A DNA stretch of 64,000 nucleotides, taken from positions 1 through 64,000 of the forward strand of contig NZ_MCUV01000027.1 of NCBI RefSeq assembly GCF_002873395.1. Direction: 5' to 3'. The notes below the pieces were generated by a model. It was not told where the DNA came from. It worked only from the letters and a program-made list of their open reading frames with translations, and did not search any database. The number at the start of each line of letters is the position of its first letter. Position 1 is the first letter of the stretch. The position numbers were made by a program, and so were the translations under genes. Below are positions 29,655 through 40,000 of the stretch, piece after piece. The DNA is from Vibrio sp. 10N.286.49.B3 (GTDB lineage Bacteria > Pseudomonadota > Gammaproteobacteria > Enterobacterales > Vibrionaceae).

Positions 29655-31010
29655 ATGGCAGAGCAAAATGAATTCGATCAAGCTCACCAAACCCTCCAAG
29701 AAGTTAGTGAATCTTTAGAAAATGGCCGCTTTGTTCATGTCCGTCGTCAATTGCAGGACATGGAGCCAGAAGATATCGCTCATCTATTGGAAGCTTCTCC
29801 ACGTAAAAGCCGTGATGTGCTGTGGCAACTCACCGATCCTGAAGATTATGGTGAAATTCTCGATGAGTTGAATGAAGACGTAAAAGATGGCTTAGTCTCT
29901 CAGATGGACTCAGAGACGCTTGCCGAAGCAACCGAGGGTATGGATACCGATGATGTTGCTTATGTCTTACGAAGCCTTCCTGATAAGGTCTCTCGTGAGG
30001 TTCTGTCGCAAATGGACAGTGAAGATCGTGCTCGTGTTGAAACGGCACTATCTTACCCAGAGGATTCCGCTGGTGGTTTAATGAATACCGACGTTATCAC
30101 GATTCGTGGTGACGTTGATGTCGATGTGGTTCTTCGCTATCTACGGATGCGTGGTGAGCTTCCTGAAACAACCGATGCTTTGTATGTTATTGATGATGAA
30201 GATCGCCTGATTGGCAACCTATCATTAACGACACTGATTACCACACAGCCTGATACCCAAGTGTCCGAGGTGATGGAAGATGCTGATGAAGCGATTTCTG
30301 TCAACACCTCCGCTACCGATATTGCGAGCTTATTTGAACGACGCAATTGGGTTTCAGCGCCTGTTGTTGATGAGAAGCAGCACCTTGTTGGTCGTATTAC
30401 TATCGATGATGTGGTTGATGTTATCCGCGAGGATGCAGAGCACTCCATGATGAGTATGGCGGGTATGGACGATGATGAAGATACCTTCGCTCCCGTCGTT
30501 AAGTCAGCGCGTAGACGTAGTGTATGGCTCGCTGTCAACGTACTGGCAGCCCTTGCCGCTGCTTCTGTTTCCAATATGTTTGAAGAAACGCTCAATCAAA
30601 TGGCTGCGATTGCGGTATTGATGACCATTGTTCCATCAATGGGTGGCGTTGCGGGTAACCAAACTATTGCATTGGTTATTCGAGGTTTGGCATTAGGTCA
30701 TATTGGCGATAGTAATAAACGAGAACTGCTTCTAAAAGAGGCATCAATCGGCTTCTTAAACGGTGTGTTATGGGCAGCAACCATAGGTGGTATCGTTGTT
30801 CTTTGGAAAGATAGCTGGATGCTAGGTGGTATTATTTCTGCCGCAATGATGGCGAACTTATTTATCGCAGGCGTAGCAGGGGTAACCATTCCACTAATGC
30901 TTAAGAAGATGAATATAGACCCTGCATTAGCTGGCAGTATGGCTCTAACAACCATCACCGATATTGTTGGTTTATCCGTATTCTTAGGACTAGCTACCTT
31001 GCTTATTTAG
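29655..31010 (+). CDS. mgtE: Magnesium transporter MgtE
   Basis: 451 residues. An acidic N-terminal superhelical domain (about 1-135) and paired CBS domains (about 138-260) are followed by five membrane segments (about 290-450). The pore motif PSMGGVAGNQT and the TTITDIVG segment in the last helix are typical. It is a magnesium-gated channel; intracellular magnesium bound by the N and CBS domains closes it. Preceded by AGGGGG. I looked for an M-box-like riboswitch in the 146-bp leader and found only a short 7-bp hairpin (TATGAGT/ACTCATA). Confidence 0.95.
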   Translation: MAEQNEFDQAHQTLQEVSESLENGRFVHVRRQLQDMEPEDIAHLLEASPRKSRDVLWQLTDPEDYGEILDELNEDVKDGLVSQMDSETLAEATEGMDTDDVAYVLRSLPDKVSREVLSQMDSEDRARVETALSYPEDSAGGLMNTDVITIRGDVDVDVVLRYLRMRGELPETTDALYVIDDEDRLIGNLSLTTLITTQPDTQVSEVMEDADEAISVNTSATDIASLFERRNWVSAPVVDEKQHLVGRITIDDVVDVIREDAEHSMMSMAGMDDDEDTFAPVVKSARRRSVWLAVNVLAALAAASVSNMFEETLNQMAAIAVLMTIVPSMGGVAGNQTIALVIRGLALGHIGDSNKRELLLKEASIGFLNGVLWAATIGGIVVLWKDSWMLGGIISAAMMANLFIAGVAGVTIPLMLKKMNIDPALAGSMALTTITDIVGLSVFLGLATLLI

Positions 31011-31037
31011 TATTTAGCGTCCTATTCTCTACTCATA

Positions 31038-31070
31038 AAAAAAGCTTGGTCTTCAATACCAAGCTTTTTT
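31038..31070 (+). terminator. Terminator after mgtE
   Basis: Stem AAAAAGCTTGGT / ACCAAGCTTTTT with a 7-nt loop and a T run. It would also work on the opposite strand for pmbA. Confidence 0.85.
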
Positions 31071-31092
31071 CTTATCTGCGGTAATTGTGCAA

Positions 31093-31152
31093 TGATACCA
31101 ATCAATATCCAGGCTCGCGGCTATTTCTGCTCACCGACTGTGATTGATATTA
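31093..31152. repeat. 60-bp imperfect palindromic element
   Basis: TGATACCAATCA (31093-31104) pairs with TGATTGATATTA (31141-31152) in a 12-bp stem with one mismatch and one G-T pair, enclosing 36 bp with a GC-rich centre (GGCTCGCGGC). It lies between the mgtE terminator and the pmbA stop, the sort of place where interspersed palindromic units sit. I see no second copy in this window. Confidence 0.45.
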
Positions 31153-31159
31153 AGCTCGA

Positions 31160-32503
31160 TTACTCACCGGCAATTTTTAATGATTCTAATAAAATAGAAC
31201 CCGTTTGGATCTGTGAGCGAGTTTCAACATCATTACCAACGGCAACAATTTGATTGAACATATCTTTAAGATTACCCGCAATAGTGATTTCAGAAACTGG
31301 ATATTGGATCTCTCCATTCTCAACCCAAAAACCAGCCGCACCACGAGAATAATCACCCGTCACTGTGTTCACTCCCTGCCCCATGACTTCTGTCACTAAC
31401 AGTCCAGTGCCAAGCTCTTTAAGCATTTGCTCAAAGTTTTGCCCGGTTGATTGAACAAACCAGTTGTGAATACCACCAGCATGACCGGTTGGAGTCATGT
31501 CCATCTTTCTAGCGGCGTAACTCGTTAGTAAGTACGTCGCAAGTACGCCATCAGTAATGATCTCACGATCTTGGGTGAAAACGCCTTCACTATCAAATGG
31601 GCTTGAAGCTAAACCACGTAGCACATGAGGTTTTTCTGAAATATTAAACCAATCAGGTAGGATCTTTTTACCTAAATGATCTAATAGGAATGATGACTTA
31701 CGGTATAAGTTGCCACCACTAATTGCCATTGTAAGGTGACCGATTAATCCCGTTGCTACATCTGGTGCAAACATCACAGGGTATTTACCTGTTGGCAGCT
31801 TTCGTGCATCCAAGCGACTTACTGTTTTTTCTGCCGCCTCTTGACCAACAAGTTCAGGAGACCACATATCATCACGGTGACGAGCTAGAGTGTAACTGTA
31901 ATCACGCTCCATTTCGCCGTTACTACCTTCACCGATAACGCAGCAACTAATACTATGACGACTAGAAGCATAACTCGCTAACAATCCATGGCTATTTCCA
32001 TAAACCTTCACCCCATAGTGACTGTCATAACTCGCACCATCACTTTGTTTTATCTTATCGCTATAAGCGAGTGCTTGTTGCTCTGCTGCAATGGCAATTT
32101 GAGCGGCAACATCTGGGTTTGGTTCATCAGGGTGGAAAAGATCCAAATCAGGGATCGCTTTTACCATGAACTCTTTTGGTGCAGGACCGGCAAAAGGATC
32201 TTCTGATGTGTATTGAGCAATATCGAGTGCAGCAGCAACCGTCTGAGCGATCGCCTTTTCACTAAGATCAGAAGTTGATGCACTGCCTTTGCGTTGACCA
32301 CGGTAGACCGTTATCCCTAAAGCACCATCACTGTTAAATTCAACATTCTCAACCTCACACATACGAGTTGAAACACTTAATCCAGTGCTCTTCGAGATGG
32401 CAACTTCAGCGGCATCAGCACTAACAGAGGCTAAATCAAGAGCTCTTGCGACAGCAGCTTCTAGCTCAACACGTTGCTGAGCGACTTGTTGTTTTACGTC
32501 CAT
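31160..32503 (-). CDS. pmbA: TldD/PmbA family metalloprotease subunit (TldE)
   Basis: 447 residues, the full length for PmbA/TldE. Typical segments are [18 protein letters not shown] at the N terminus, GYxGx-type core sequence and [31 protein letters not shown] near the C terminus (quoted in part: [13 protein letters not shown]). With TldD it forms a heterodimeric protease that degrades unfolded peptides, matures microcin B17 and processes CcdA antitoxin. TldE lacks the metal-binding motif found in TldD. It is divergent from darP. Confidence 0.94.
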   Translation of the reverse strand: MDVKQQVAQQRVELEAAVARALDLASVSADAAEVAISKSTGLSVSTRMCEVENVEFNSDGALGITVYRGQRKGSASTSDLSEKAIAQTVAAALDIAQYTSEDPFAGPAPKEFMVKAIPDLDLFHPDEPNPDVAAQIAIAAEQQALAYSDKIKQSDGASYDSHYGVKVYGNSHGLLASYASSRHSISCCVIGEGSNGEMERDYSYTLARHRDDMWSPELVGQEAAEKTVSRLDARKLPTGKYPVMFAPDVATGLIGHLTMAISGGNLYRKSSFLLDHLGKKILPDWFNISEKPHVLRGLASSPFDSEGVFTQDREIITDGVLATYLLTSYAARKMDMTPTGHAGGIHNWFVQSTGQNFEQMLKELGTGLLVTEVMGQGVNTVTGDYSRGAAGFWVENGEIQYPVSEITIAGNLKDMFNQIVAVGNDVETRSQIQTGSILLESLKIAGE

Positions 32504-32620
32504 ATCTCATCTAATTATTAGCAATCAATACTATTAGGATAACAAGAATTTCGCTTTCTCCCCACGATTCTTGCTAAAATAGGTTATATTAGATTCAAGA
32601 TAGTGATATAGGCAGAAAAG

Positions 32621-33145
32621 ATGGCTCGTAAAAATCAAAAAGCGCCTTGGGAACCAGAAGAAGAAATCATCTGGGTAAGTCGTACAGAAATGAAAAACGA
32701 CATGGAAGCGCTCCAAGTTCTAGGAGAAGAGTTAGTTGCTCTTAAACCTTCTGCTCTTGCAAAAATTCCGTTATCGGAAGAACTTGCTGAAGCAATAACC
32801 AATGCTCAACGCTTTAAAAATGAAGCAAAACGCCGCCAACTGCAATTTATTGGTAAGCTAATGCGCTATACCGATCCAGAGCCAATCCAAGCCGCTCTAG
32901 ATAAAATTCGCAATAAGCACTCTCAAGCGACAGCTGAACTACATAAGCTAGAGCAAACGCGTGACCGTCTAATTGCTGAAGGTGATGTTGAGATCGAAAA
33001 AGTGATGGCACTACATCCATCAACCGATCGTCAGCGTCTACGTCAATTAGTACGCCAAGCAAATAAAGAGAAAAAAGCGAACAAAGCACCAAAAGCATCT
33101 CGCGAAATCTTCCAGATTTTAAAAGAGCTAAATGAAGAAGCTTAA
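32621..33145 (+). CDS. darP: Ribosome biogenesis factor DarP (YjgA)
   Basis: 174 residues, highly charged and helical. The family N terminus [19 protein letters not shown] and the basic C-terminal helices ([19 protein letters not shown]) are present. DarP associates with 50S precursors and assists late maturation of the peptidyl transferase centre. Divergent from pmbA, its usual neighbour in gammaproteobacteria. Confidence 0.93.
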   Translation: MARKNQKAPWEPEEEIIWVSRTEMKNDMEALQVLGEELVALKPSALAKIPLSEELAEAITNAQRFKNEAKRRQLQFIGKLMRYTDPEPIQAALDKIRNKHSQATAELHKLEQTRDRLIAEGDVEIEKVMALHPSTDRQRLRQLVRQANKEKKANKAPKASREIFQILKELNEEA

Positions 33146-33166
33146 TTTTTCATTTTAAAAAGCTTT

Positions 33167-33190
33167 ATGCCAACGGACTGTCGTTGGTAT
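33167..33190. repeat. Small hairpin downstream of darP
   Basis: ATGCCAACG / CGTTGGTAT form a 9-bp stem with one G-T pair around GACTGT. It is not followed by a T run, so it is separate from the true terminator 7 bp downstream. It may stabilise the mRNA 3' end or be part of a composite terminator. Confidence 0.4.
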
Positions 33191-33196
33191 TAGTCT

Positions 33197-33229
33197 AAAA
33201 AAACCAACCTGATCTCGGTTGGTTTTTTT
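33197..33229 (+). terminator. Terminator after darP
   Basis: A 13-bp stem AAAAAAACCAACC / GGTTGGTTTTTTT around a 7-nt loop. Confidence 0.9.
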
Positions 33230-33502
33230 ATGCCTGCTGATTAATGATCTCCTTACTCCTAATTATTCTTAATTGGTTATATGGTAAAGAATAGTGATGT
33301 GAACCAAATGAATTCAACGCTCCTAAATTGGCACTACAAGCAAAAGGACACCTATGATCTAAAAGCTAAATATACACATTAACCACAACGAGCAAACACA
33401 AAGTAAACGACTGATATTAAATATAAAAAAATAAACACTCCACTCTTAAATAGCTTTTAGAACATAGTAGGCTAAATGCTCTGTAAGCTTTTCTACACGC
33501 AT
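33230..33502. other. Intergenic region between darP and ubiX terminators
   Basis: A 273-bp AT-rich stretch between two convergent genes' terminators. I see no gene; a 24-codon frame from 33309 has no ribosome site or recognisable sequence. I see no repeat or regulatory motif worth naming. Confidence 0.5.
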
Positions 33503-33530
33503 AAAAAAGGTCGCAATAAAAATCACGACC
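33503..33530 (-). terminator. Terminator after ubiX
   Basis: On the minus strand GGTCG and CGACC enclose an AT-rich loop, followed by TTTTTTAT. It lies 41 bp past the ubiX stop. Confidence 0.65.
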
Positions 33531-33570
33531 AATCTATTCATTTTAACTTCGCAGAGATTCAATAGAACAT

Positions 33571-34188
33571 CTATTCACGCTGATCATAACCCCAGCGAGG
33601 CACTAACCCTTGCTCGATACCGAGGTGATCTAAAATTCTTGCCACCATAAAATCGACTAAGTCATCAATGGTTTTAGGTTGATGATAAAAACCAGGGGCA
33701 GCCGGCATTATCGTGACTCCCATCGTCGAGAGCTTATGCATATTTTCTAAATGCAGTGTTGAAAATGGGGTTTCTCGTACCACCAGCAGTAATTGACCAC
33801 GCTCCTTCATAACCACATCAGCAGCACGTTCGATTAAATTATCCGACATGCCATGAGCAATTGCTGCGACACTACCAACAGAGCAAGGACAAACGACCAT
33901 CTGCTTCGGTGCTGCCGATCCAGAGGCTACCGGTGAGAACCAGTCTTCTTTTGAGCACACGATAAGGTTATCTGGTTGACAACCTAAATATTGAATTAAC
34001 GCTTTATGCGCCCCTTCCGCTCCACCGGGCAACTTCAATCCATGCTCCGTCGCCAGTACAACACGGGCAGCTGAAGATATTAATAAATAAACTTGATAGT
34101 CTGCTGCCAGGAGACATTCAAGTAAACGTAGACCATAAGGTGCACCGGATGCACCTGTCCAAGCCAAAGTAATTGCTTTTTTCTTCAT
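33571..34188 (-). CDS. ubiX: Flavin prenyltransferase UbiX
   Basis: 205 residues. A flavoprotein fold with TGASGAPYG at 11-19 (phosphate/FMN binding), [15 protein letters not shown], and METPF-type [16 protein letters not shown]. It prenylates FMN to make the cofactor for the UbiD decarboxylase in ubiquinone synthesis. It follows mpl by 24 bp, so the two are probably co-transcribed. Confidence 0.95.
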   Translation of the reverse strand: MKKKAITLAWTGASGAPYGLRLLECLLAADYQVYLLISSAARVVLATEHGLKLPGGAEGAHKALIQYLGCQPDNLIVCSKEDWFSPVASGSAAPKQMVVCPCSVGSVAAIAHGMSDNLIERAADVVMKERGQLLLVVRETPFSTLHLENMHKLSTMGVTIMPAAPGFYHQPKTIDDLVDFMVARILDHLGIEQGLVPRWGYDQRE

Positions 34189-34212
34189 GCTATAAACTTA
34201 ACTATAAATAAA

Positions 34213-35568
34213 TTAATGCTCGGCGAGTTCTGCTAATAATTTCATGTGAATACCGCCAAAGCCACCATTGCTCATTACTAAAATTTGATCGCCTGGTTGA
34301 GCTTCTTTCACAATCACTTTAACTAACTGGGTTAAATCACTCGCTACGTGAGCGGGTTGTGAGCATTGATCAGCAACGGCTTGTACCGACCAATCAATTT
34401 CGCTTGGCTGATATAGATAAACCGAATCCGCATCAGATAGTGAGGCTGCTAATGTCTCTTTATGTACACCGCGCTTCATGGTTGCCGAGCGAGGCTCAAG
34501 AACAGCAATAATTTTGCTCTCTCCAACTTTATTACGTAATCCATCTAGCGTTAATTGAATCGCGGTTGGGTGGTGGGCAAAGTCATCGTAAACCTTGATA
34601 CGATTCACTTCTCCTTTTAGCTCTAAGCGACGTTTAGTATTAATAAAGCGAGCGAGAGACTGGCAGGCAAGATCTGGGATAACGCCAACGTGACGAGCAG
34701 CAGCTATCGCCATAAGAGCATTACTCACATTATGATCGCCAACAAGATCCCATGTTACCCTTCCTACCAATTGCTGGTGAAGGTAAACATCAAACTGAGA
34801 TCCATCTTTGATCTGCTTCTCAGCACGCCAATCACCTTGTAAACCAATAGACTCCCTTTCACTCCAGCAACCGCGATCAAGCACATCCTCTATCGCATCT
34901 TCTGAAAGTGGGGAAAAGATCCGCCCATTACTCGGTACAGTACGAATAAGGTGGTGAAATTGGCGCTTTATCGCTTCTAAATCATCAAAAATATCCGCAT
35001 GATCAAACTCTAAATTATTCATCACTAGTGTTCGTGGTTGATAGTGAATAAACTTCGATCGTTTATCAAAAAAAGCACTGTCATATTCATCGGCTTCAAC
35101 AACAAAGAACATACTTTCACCCAACCGAGCTGAAATACCAAAGTTGCCGAGCACACCACCAACCAGAAAACCTGGCGCATAGCCACAATCTTCCAAGATC
35201 CACGCTAGCATACTAGAAGTGGTTGTTTTACCGTGAGTTCCTGAAACCGCCAATACCCAACGATCGTGCAATAAAAACTCTTGTAGCCATTGCGGACCAG
35301 AGGTGTATTTCAGATTATTATCCAGTACATATTCAACGCATGGATTACCGCGACTCATCGCATTACCAATCACAACCAAATCTGGTTCTGGGCTTAACTG
35401 AGCGGGATCAAATCCTTCAATAATATCAATACCTTGCGATTCGAGTAAAGTACTCATCGGCGGATAAACATTCGCATCACTACCCGTCACTTTATGACCA
35501 AGCTGGCGTGCTAAAACAGCTGCTCCACCCATAAATGTGCCACAGATGCCTAAAATATGAATATGCAT
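34213..35568 (-). CDS. mpl: UDP-N-acetylmuramate:tripeptide ligase Mpl
   Basis: 451 residues. A Mur ligase with the N-terminal dinucleotide-like motif HILGICGTFMGG, the ATP loop GTHGKTT (110-116), a central domain containing NNLEFDHADIF, and the C-terminal YDDFAHHPTAI. It attaches recycled murein tripeptide to UDP-MurNAc. It pairs with MurA, encoded upstream, in peptidoglycan supply. Confidence 0.95.
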   Translation of the reverse strand: MHIHILGICGTFMGGAAVLARQLGHKVTGSDANVYPPMSTLLESQGIDIIEGFDPAQLSPEPDLVVIGNAMSRGNPCVEYVLDNNLKYTSGPQWLQEFLLHDRWVLAVSGTHGKTTTSSMLAWILEDCGYAPGFLVGGVLGNFGISARLGESMFFVVEADEYDSAFFDKRSKFIHYQPRTLVMNNLEFDHADIFDDLEAIKRQFHHLIRTVPSNGRIFSPLSEDAIEDVLDRGCWSERESIGLQGDWRAEKQIKDGSQFDVYLHQQLVGRVTWDLVGDHNVSNALMAIAAARHVGVIPDLACQSLARFINTKRRLELKGEVNRIKVYDDFAHHPTAIQLTLDGLRNKVGESKIIAVLEPRSATMKRGVHKETLAASLSDADSVYLYQPSEIDWSVQAVADQCSQPAHVASDLTQLVKVIVKEAQPGDQILVMSNGGFGGIHMKLLAELAEH

Positions 35569-35896
35569 ATGTCACTTCCAATTGTTGTCTATATGATAAG
35601 CCCTTTACTTAACATATATAGACTAATAAAAGCGAGTCACAATCTAAACAAATACATATATTACACAAAGTCCGTAGTTAACCAGTTTATTCGATACCAT
35701 AATTAAGTTCTAGGAATTACACTAATATTAGGTGCATAGATGAATAAGGGCCACTAAGAGTACCTATGTCTTTCACCCATACCCCCAAATTTTTATACCA
35801 ACCTAAATAAGTCAGTATTTTGGTTATAATGATTACGCAATCGTTACCATAATAATGGTTTACTTTACTGGTATTAGTGTACGTTAAGGAAATAAC
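35569..35896. other. Intergenic region between mpl and fbp
   Basis: 328 bp upstream of two divergent genes. A TATAAT (about 35824-35829) is the likely fbp -10, but no good -35 precedes it at 16-18 bp. TATACCAA and TTGGTTATA (about 35794-35826) form a weak inverted repeat. I see no gene here. Confidence 0.4.
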
Positions 35897-36910
35897 ATGC
35901 CTAATATTCGCACCCTGGGTGAGTTTATTGTTGAAAAACAAAATGACTTTCCCCATGCAAGTGGTGATCTTTCTTCTCTTTTATCTTCAATTCGTCTTGC
36001 GGCGAAAATTGTAAACAGAGAAATAAATAAAGCAGGCTTAGTTGATAGCATTACTGGTGCCGTTGGAACTGAGAACGTTCAAGGCGAAGATCAACAGAAA
36101 CTTGATCTTTATGCTAATGACAAATTTAAAGCGGCAATGGAAGCTCGTGATCAAGTTTGTGGTGTAGCAAGCGAAGAAGAAGACGAAGCTGTTGCTTTTA
36201 ATAAAGAGCTAAATAAAAACGCGAAATACGTGGTATTGATGGATCCTCTTGATGGATCATCAAATATTGATGTGAATGTTTCTGTCGGAACTATTTTCTC
36301 AATTTACCACCGCGTATCTCCTATCGGTACTCCACCGACACAAGAAGACTTCTTACAGCCTGGTCATAAGCAAGTTGCTGCTGGTTATGTGATTTACGGC
36401 TCTTCTACCATGCTTGTATACACAACGGGTAAAGGTGTTAACGGTTTCACTTACGATCCTTCTCTAGGCACCTTCTGTCTATCACACGAGAATATGATGG
36501 TTCCTGAAAATGGCACTATCTACTCTATCAATGAAGGTAACTACATTCGCTTCCCAACGGGTGTGAAAAAGTACATTAAGTACTGCCAAGAAGCGGAACC
36601 TGAAGATAACCGTCCTTATACTTCTCGTTATATCGGTTCTTTAGTTTCTGATTTCCACAGAAACTTACTAAAAGGTGGTATCTACCTTTACCCGAGCACA
36701 CAAAGCCACCCACAAGGTAAGTTACGCCTTTTATACGAATGCAACCCAATTGCTTTCCTAATGGAGCAAGCAGGCGGTATTGCCTCTGATGGTGACAAAC
36801 GTATTATGGATATCAAACCAACAGAACTACACCAACGTGTACCTTTCTTTGTTGGCTCACCTAAGATGGTTCATAAAGTTGAGCAATTCTTAGCTGAAAA
36901 CCCAGAGTAA
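35897..36910 (+). CDS. fbp: Class I fructose-1,6-bisphosphatase
   Basis: 337 residues (E. coli 332). The metal and catalytic motif [10 protein letters not shown] is at 116-125, and the C-terminal substrate region includes [18 protein letters not shown]. It is the gluconeogenic phosphatase, normally inhibited by AMP. Preceded by TAAGGAAA and followed by a strong terminator. Confidence 0.97.
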   Translation: MPNIRTLGEFIVEKQNDFPHASGDLSSLLSSIRLAAKIVNREINKAGLVDSITGAVGTENVQGEDQQKLDLYANDKFKAAMEARDQVCGVASEEEDEAVAFNKELNKNAKYVVLMDPLDGSSNIDVNVSVGTIFSIYHRVSPIGTPPTQEDFLQPGHKQVAAGYVIYGSSTMLVYTTGKGVNGFTYDPSLGTFCLSHENMMVPENGTIYSINEGNYIRFPTGVKKYIKYCQEAEPEDNRPYTSRYIGSLVSDFHRNLLKGGIYLYPSTQSHPQGKLRLLYECNPIAFLMEQAGGIASDGDKRIMDIKPTELHQRVPFFVGSPKMVHKVEQFLAENPE

Positions 36911-36932
36911 TCACTGATTAGATGCCTGATAT

Positions 36933-36965
36933 AAAAAAGCGCTTACTTTTAGTAGGCGCTTTTTA
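36933..36965. terminator. Bidirectional terminator between fbp and tamB
   Basis: AAAAAGCGC / GCGCTTTTT, with an inner partly pairing loop. A and T runs on both sides let it serve fbp and the convergent tamB. Confidence 0.85.
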
Positions 36966-36987
36966 GTTTTTAGTTTTTAGTTTTTAG
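36960..36987. repeat. (TTTTTAG)4 heptamer repeat
   Basis: Four perfect copies of TTTTTAG begin inside the T run of the fbp terminator. They look like slippage-driven duplication of the terminator tail. Confidence 0.85.
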
Positions 36988-37008
36988 TAAAATAAAACAG
37001 CTATCACT

Positions 37009-40000
37009 TTAATCAAACTCAAACTGATAAAGCAAATCAACAGAACTATCCAGCCCTGAAACAACTTCTAAATACAGATCCTGCAACAAGCGATAACGAA
37101 TCGTAAATTCACCAAGCGAATTAAAAATGCCGACCCCATACTTCACCTGTAAACCTGGAAGTATATAACCACTCACTGTCACTTGAGAGTCATCACCAGA
37201 GCCTGCGGTATCTAACTGTAAGTCTTGAACACCAAACGCTTCGCCTATCTGCCCAACAACTTGCCCACTTTTAGCTAGACTCAAACCAATTAAAGTGGTG
37301 GTCATCGCGTTACCACCAGATTCACCATCAATATCTTGGCCACGTAAAAGATAAGAAAGCGCATTGGCTTGTGGCATTGCAGGATCTGAATAAATCTCGA
37401 TAACAGGCTCACTGGCTGGCCCCGTCACACGCACGCCAGCGGTAACATCATCTTCAGTATTATCTGGGTTTCTGATGGCTTCAATTGCTAGATACGGCTG
37501 ATCGGCAGGACCATTCATTAAGATTTTGCCTTCTTCAATCAGAAGATCTTGCCCAAAAGATGTATAAGTACCATCAACTAAATTTACCTCACCCGCAATA
37601 AAAGGTCCCTTATCTTTTTGGGTTACATTTAACTTACCTTCAAGATAACTTTCCAAACCAAATGCGGTTAGTTTGAAATCATCACCAATGGAGATAGTAA
37701 TATTGGTTTCAATATCAAAAGGAATCGTTGCCTCATCAACAGGCTTTAAATCCTTATCAACAATGACCTGATCATCTGAAATACCAACAGCACTTTGTGG
37801 TAATGATTCAACAAAAATACGCCCCCATGGCAGGTTAATATTACCATCCACCCTTGCCAGTTCAGGATTCACTTGAATGGTCATATCGGGTATGACTTTC
37901 ATTTTTACCATCGGTGGTACATCAACTTGTAGCTCATCAGCAAAAATGCGTAAGTTTGTTGACCAGTCAGCTAAGTCGGCCCAGTTACCATGCCCACTCA
38001 ACTGTAAATCACCATCATCCGTTGTAATCACTGACTTTAAAATTGCACTGTAACCATTTAGCTCTAAATCTACTCGACCTGACTTTACCCCTACTGGTGA
38101 TATATCCCCTTCAACATTGATATTATCAACGACAAGTTGACCATCAAGCTGAGGGTGAACCAGTGAACCTTTTATCGCTACATTCGAGTTTATATCGGCT
38201 TTTACGGTGCTAAAGCCTCCAATGAGCGGCTTTAAGAAAGCTAAATTAATATCGCGAATAATAACATTACCATCAACCGGTTTATTCTCATCAACAATAT
38301 CTGGCAAAGTTAGTTGACCCAATATCTCACCATTGTTGGCGATATCGAGTAGCCAATCGGCAATTAATTGATCTTGCTTTAGCTCTGCATTTAATGTCAT
38401 AGAGTGCCAAGCTAAAATTGTTCGAGAATTACGCGCCTTAGTCAGTTTACCTTTAGGAACAACCACTTTAACTTTTAATTCTGGCGTATTATCTGGGGAC
38501 CACTTCGCTAATAAGTTAGCATTTACTTCGCCTTCTAACTCGGTTTCCTCTGGAGCAAATTGCTTAACTTGATCGAAATTAAAACTATTGATGGTAAGCC
38601 TTGCCTCACCTGACTCCCCAACAGAAATATCGTCTTCCAAACATAAGCTAGAATCACTTTGCAGCCAGCAATGCGCTTGGATATTGGCTTGTTGCTTATC
38701 AATATCGACATCAATACTTGTTGGCTTATCAAGCAGCCACTCACCTTGCTCTGACAGCAAATTCATGCGTTCCAACTGCCCTAACCACTGCATTGTTGCT
38801 TGCTTAAATTCGCCACGAATCGCTAAACTGGTTGAAGCCACATTTGATATAACATCTAAAGTTAGTTGGTGCTCACTTTCATCACCAGAGGCTAATAGCT
38901 CGATAGAGTCAATAATGTTTTCTTCATAAGCAAGATTGGCCGCTTTCAGTTTTACATTGCCCTGCGGTGCTGGAAGTGGGCTGACATCACCAACTAATGA
39001 TAAGGACTCTATCGATGCTAACTCTTGCCAAGTTACTGAGGATAAATTAAGGTCAACGTTAATATTAGGTTCTTGCTGTTTACCTTTAAGTTGAATGCGC
39101 CCTTGCATTTCCCCTTGTAAGTCGGGCACGCTTTTCCCAAAACTAGGGAAATCAACCTCTATACCCATATCCCAATTTTGATCTAACTGACCTTGAGCTT
39201 TTAATGAGTTAGGACCGTGCGCTAAAGATAAACCCGTCGTTCGCACGACAATATCGCCTTTACCTGCTTTATCTGATGCTTGCAACTGACCATCAATATT
39301 AAGTGGGTAATCGCGTAGTACCCCATCAATATTTAGCAAGGGTAAATCCACTTGCCAACCACCAGCGGTAGTTAACGAACCTGTCGTTTGTAGTGTTCCA
39401 CTTATTTTTCCTTCCGCCTCTTCCCACTGTAAGCCCGGTTGGATATCACTTAACTGTAAGTTTGCCTGCCAGTTAATAGGTTCCTGCCAATTAGCCATCA
39501 CCTGCCCTGAAACCTCCCCACCGAGTGATTTTACCGTGATGCTGGATAAATCGATTTGCTTAAGTGTGCCTTCACCCGCTAGATCGACACCTAAACTTGG
39601 GATCGCTTTACCACTTAATTGAGTTGATAAAGCTATCTTATAACCGTCTAATGAACCTGAAGCCTGAGCATTTGCACGTTCAATTTGATAATCACTGTCA
39701 CCGACTAATGGCCATTGAGTTACAAGCTGATGGATATCAATGCTAAAAGGCAAAGTCGGCTCTAAAGGCTGTAACTGACCAGATAAACGGCTATCAACCA
39801 CGCCACCTAAAGTCGCTTGTAATTGTAAATTCGCAACACTTCCCTGCGTCTCCAACTGCAATTGTTGCCCTTTAAAATCATCTTCTTTTAAGGTGGCATT
39901 TAGCTTTGAAATCAATGGATAGTCACCGTCCAGGGTAACATCTGCCGATAAGGCTGCATCCACCTGAGGCATGACTAGCTCTAGGGTTTCAAGTTGCACT

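Noticed and set aside
33309..33383. 24-codon open frame between darP and ubiX
   Set aside because: No ribosome site, no conserved features, and its length is expected by chance in AT-rich intergenic DNA.
35818..35860. Possible Cra or CRP site before fbp
   Set aside because: Only short partial matches (AATCGTT) are seen, too weak to report as a site.
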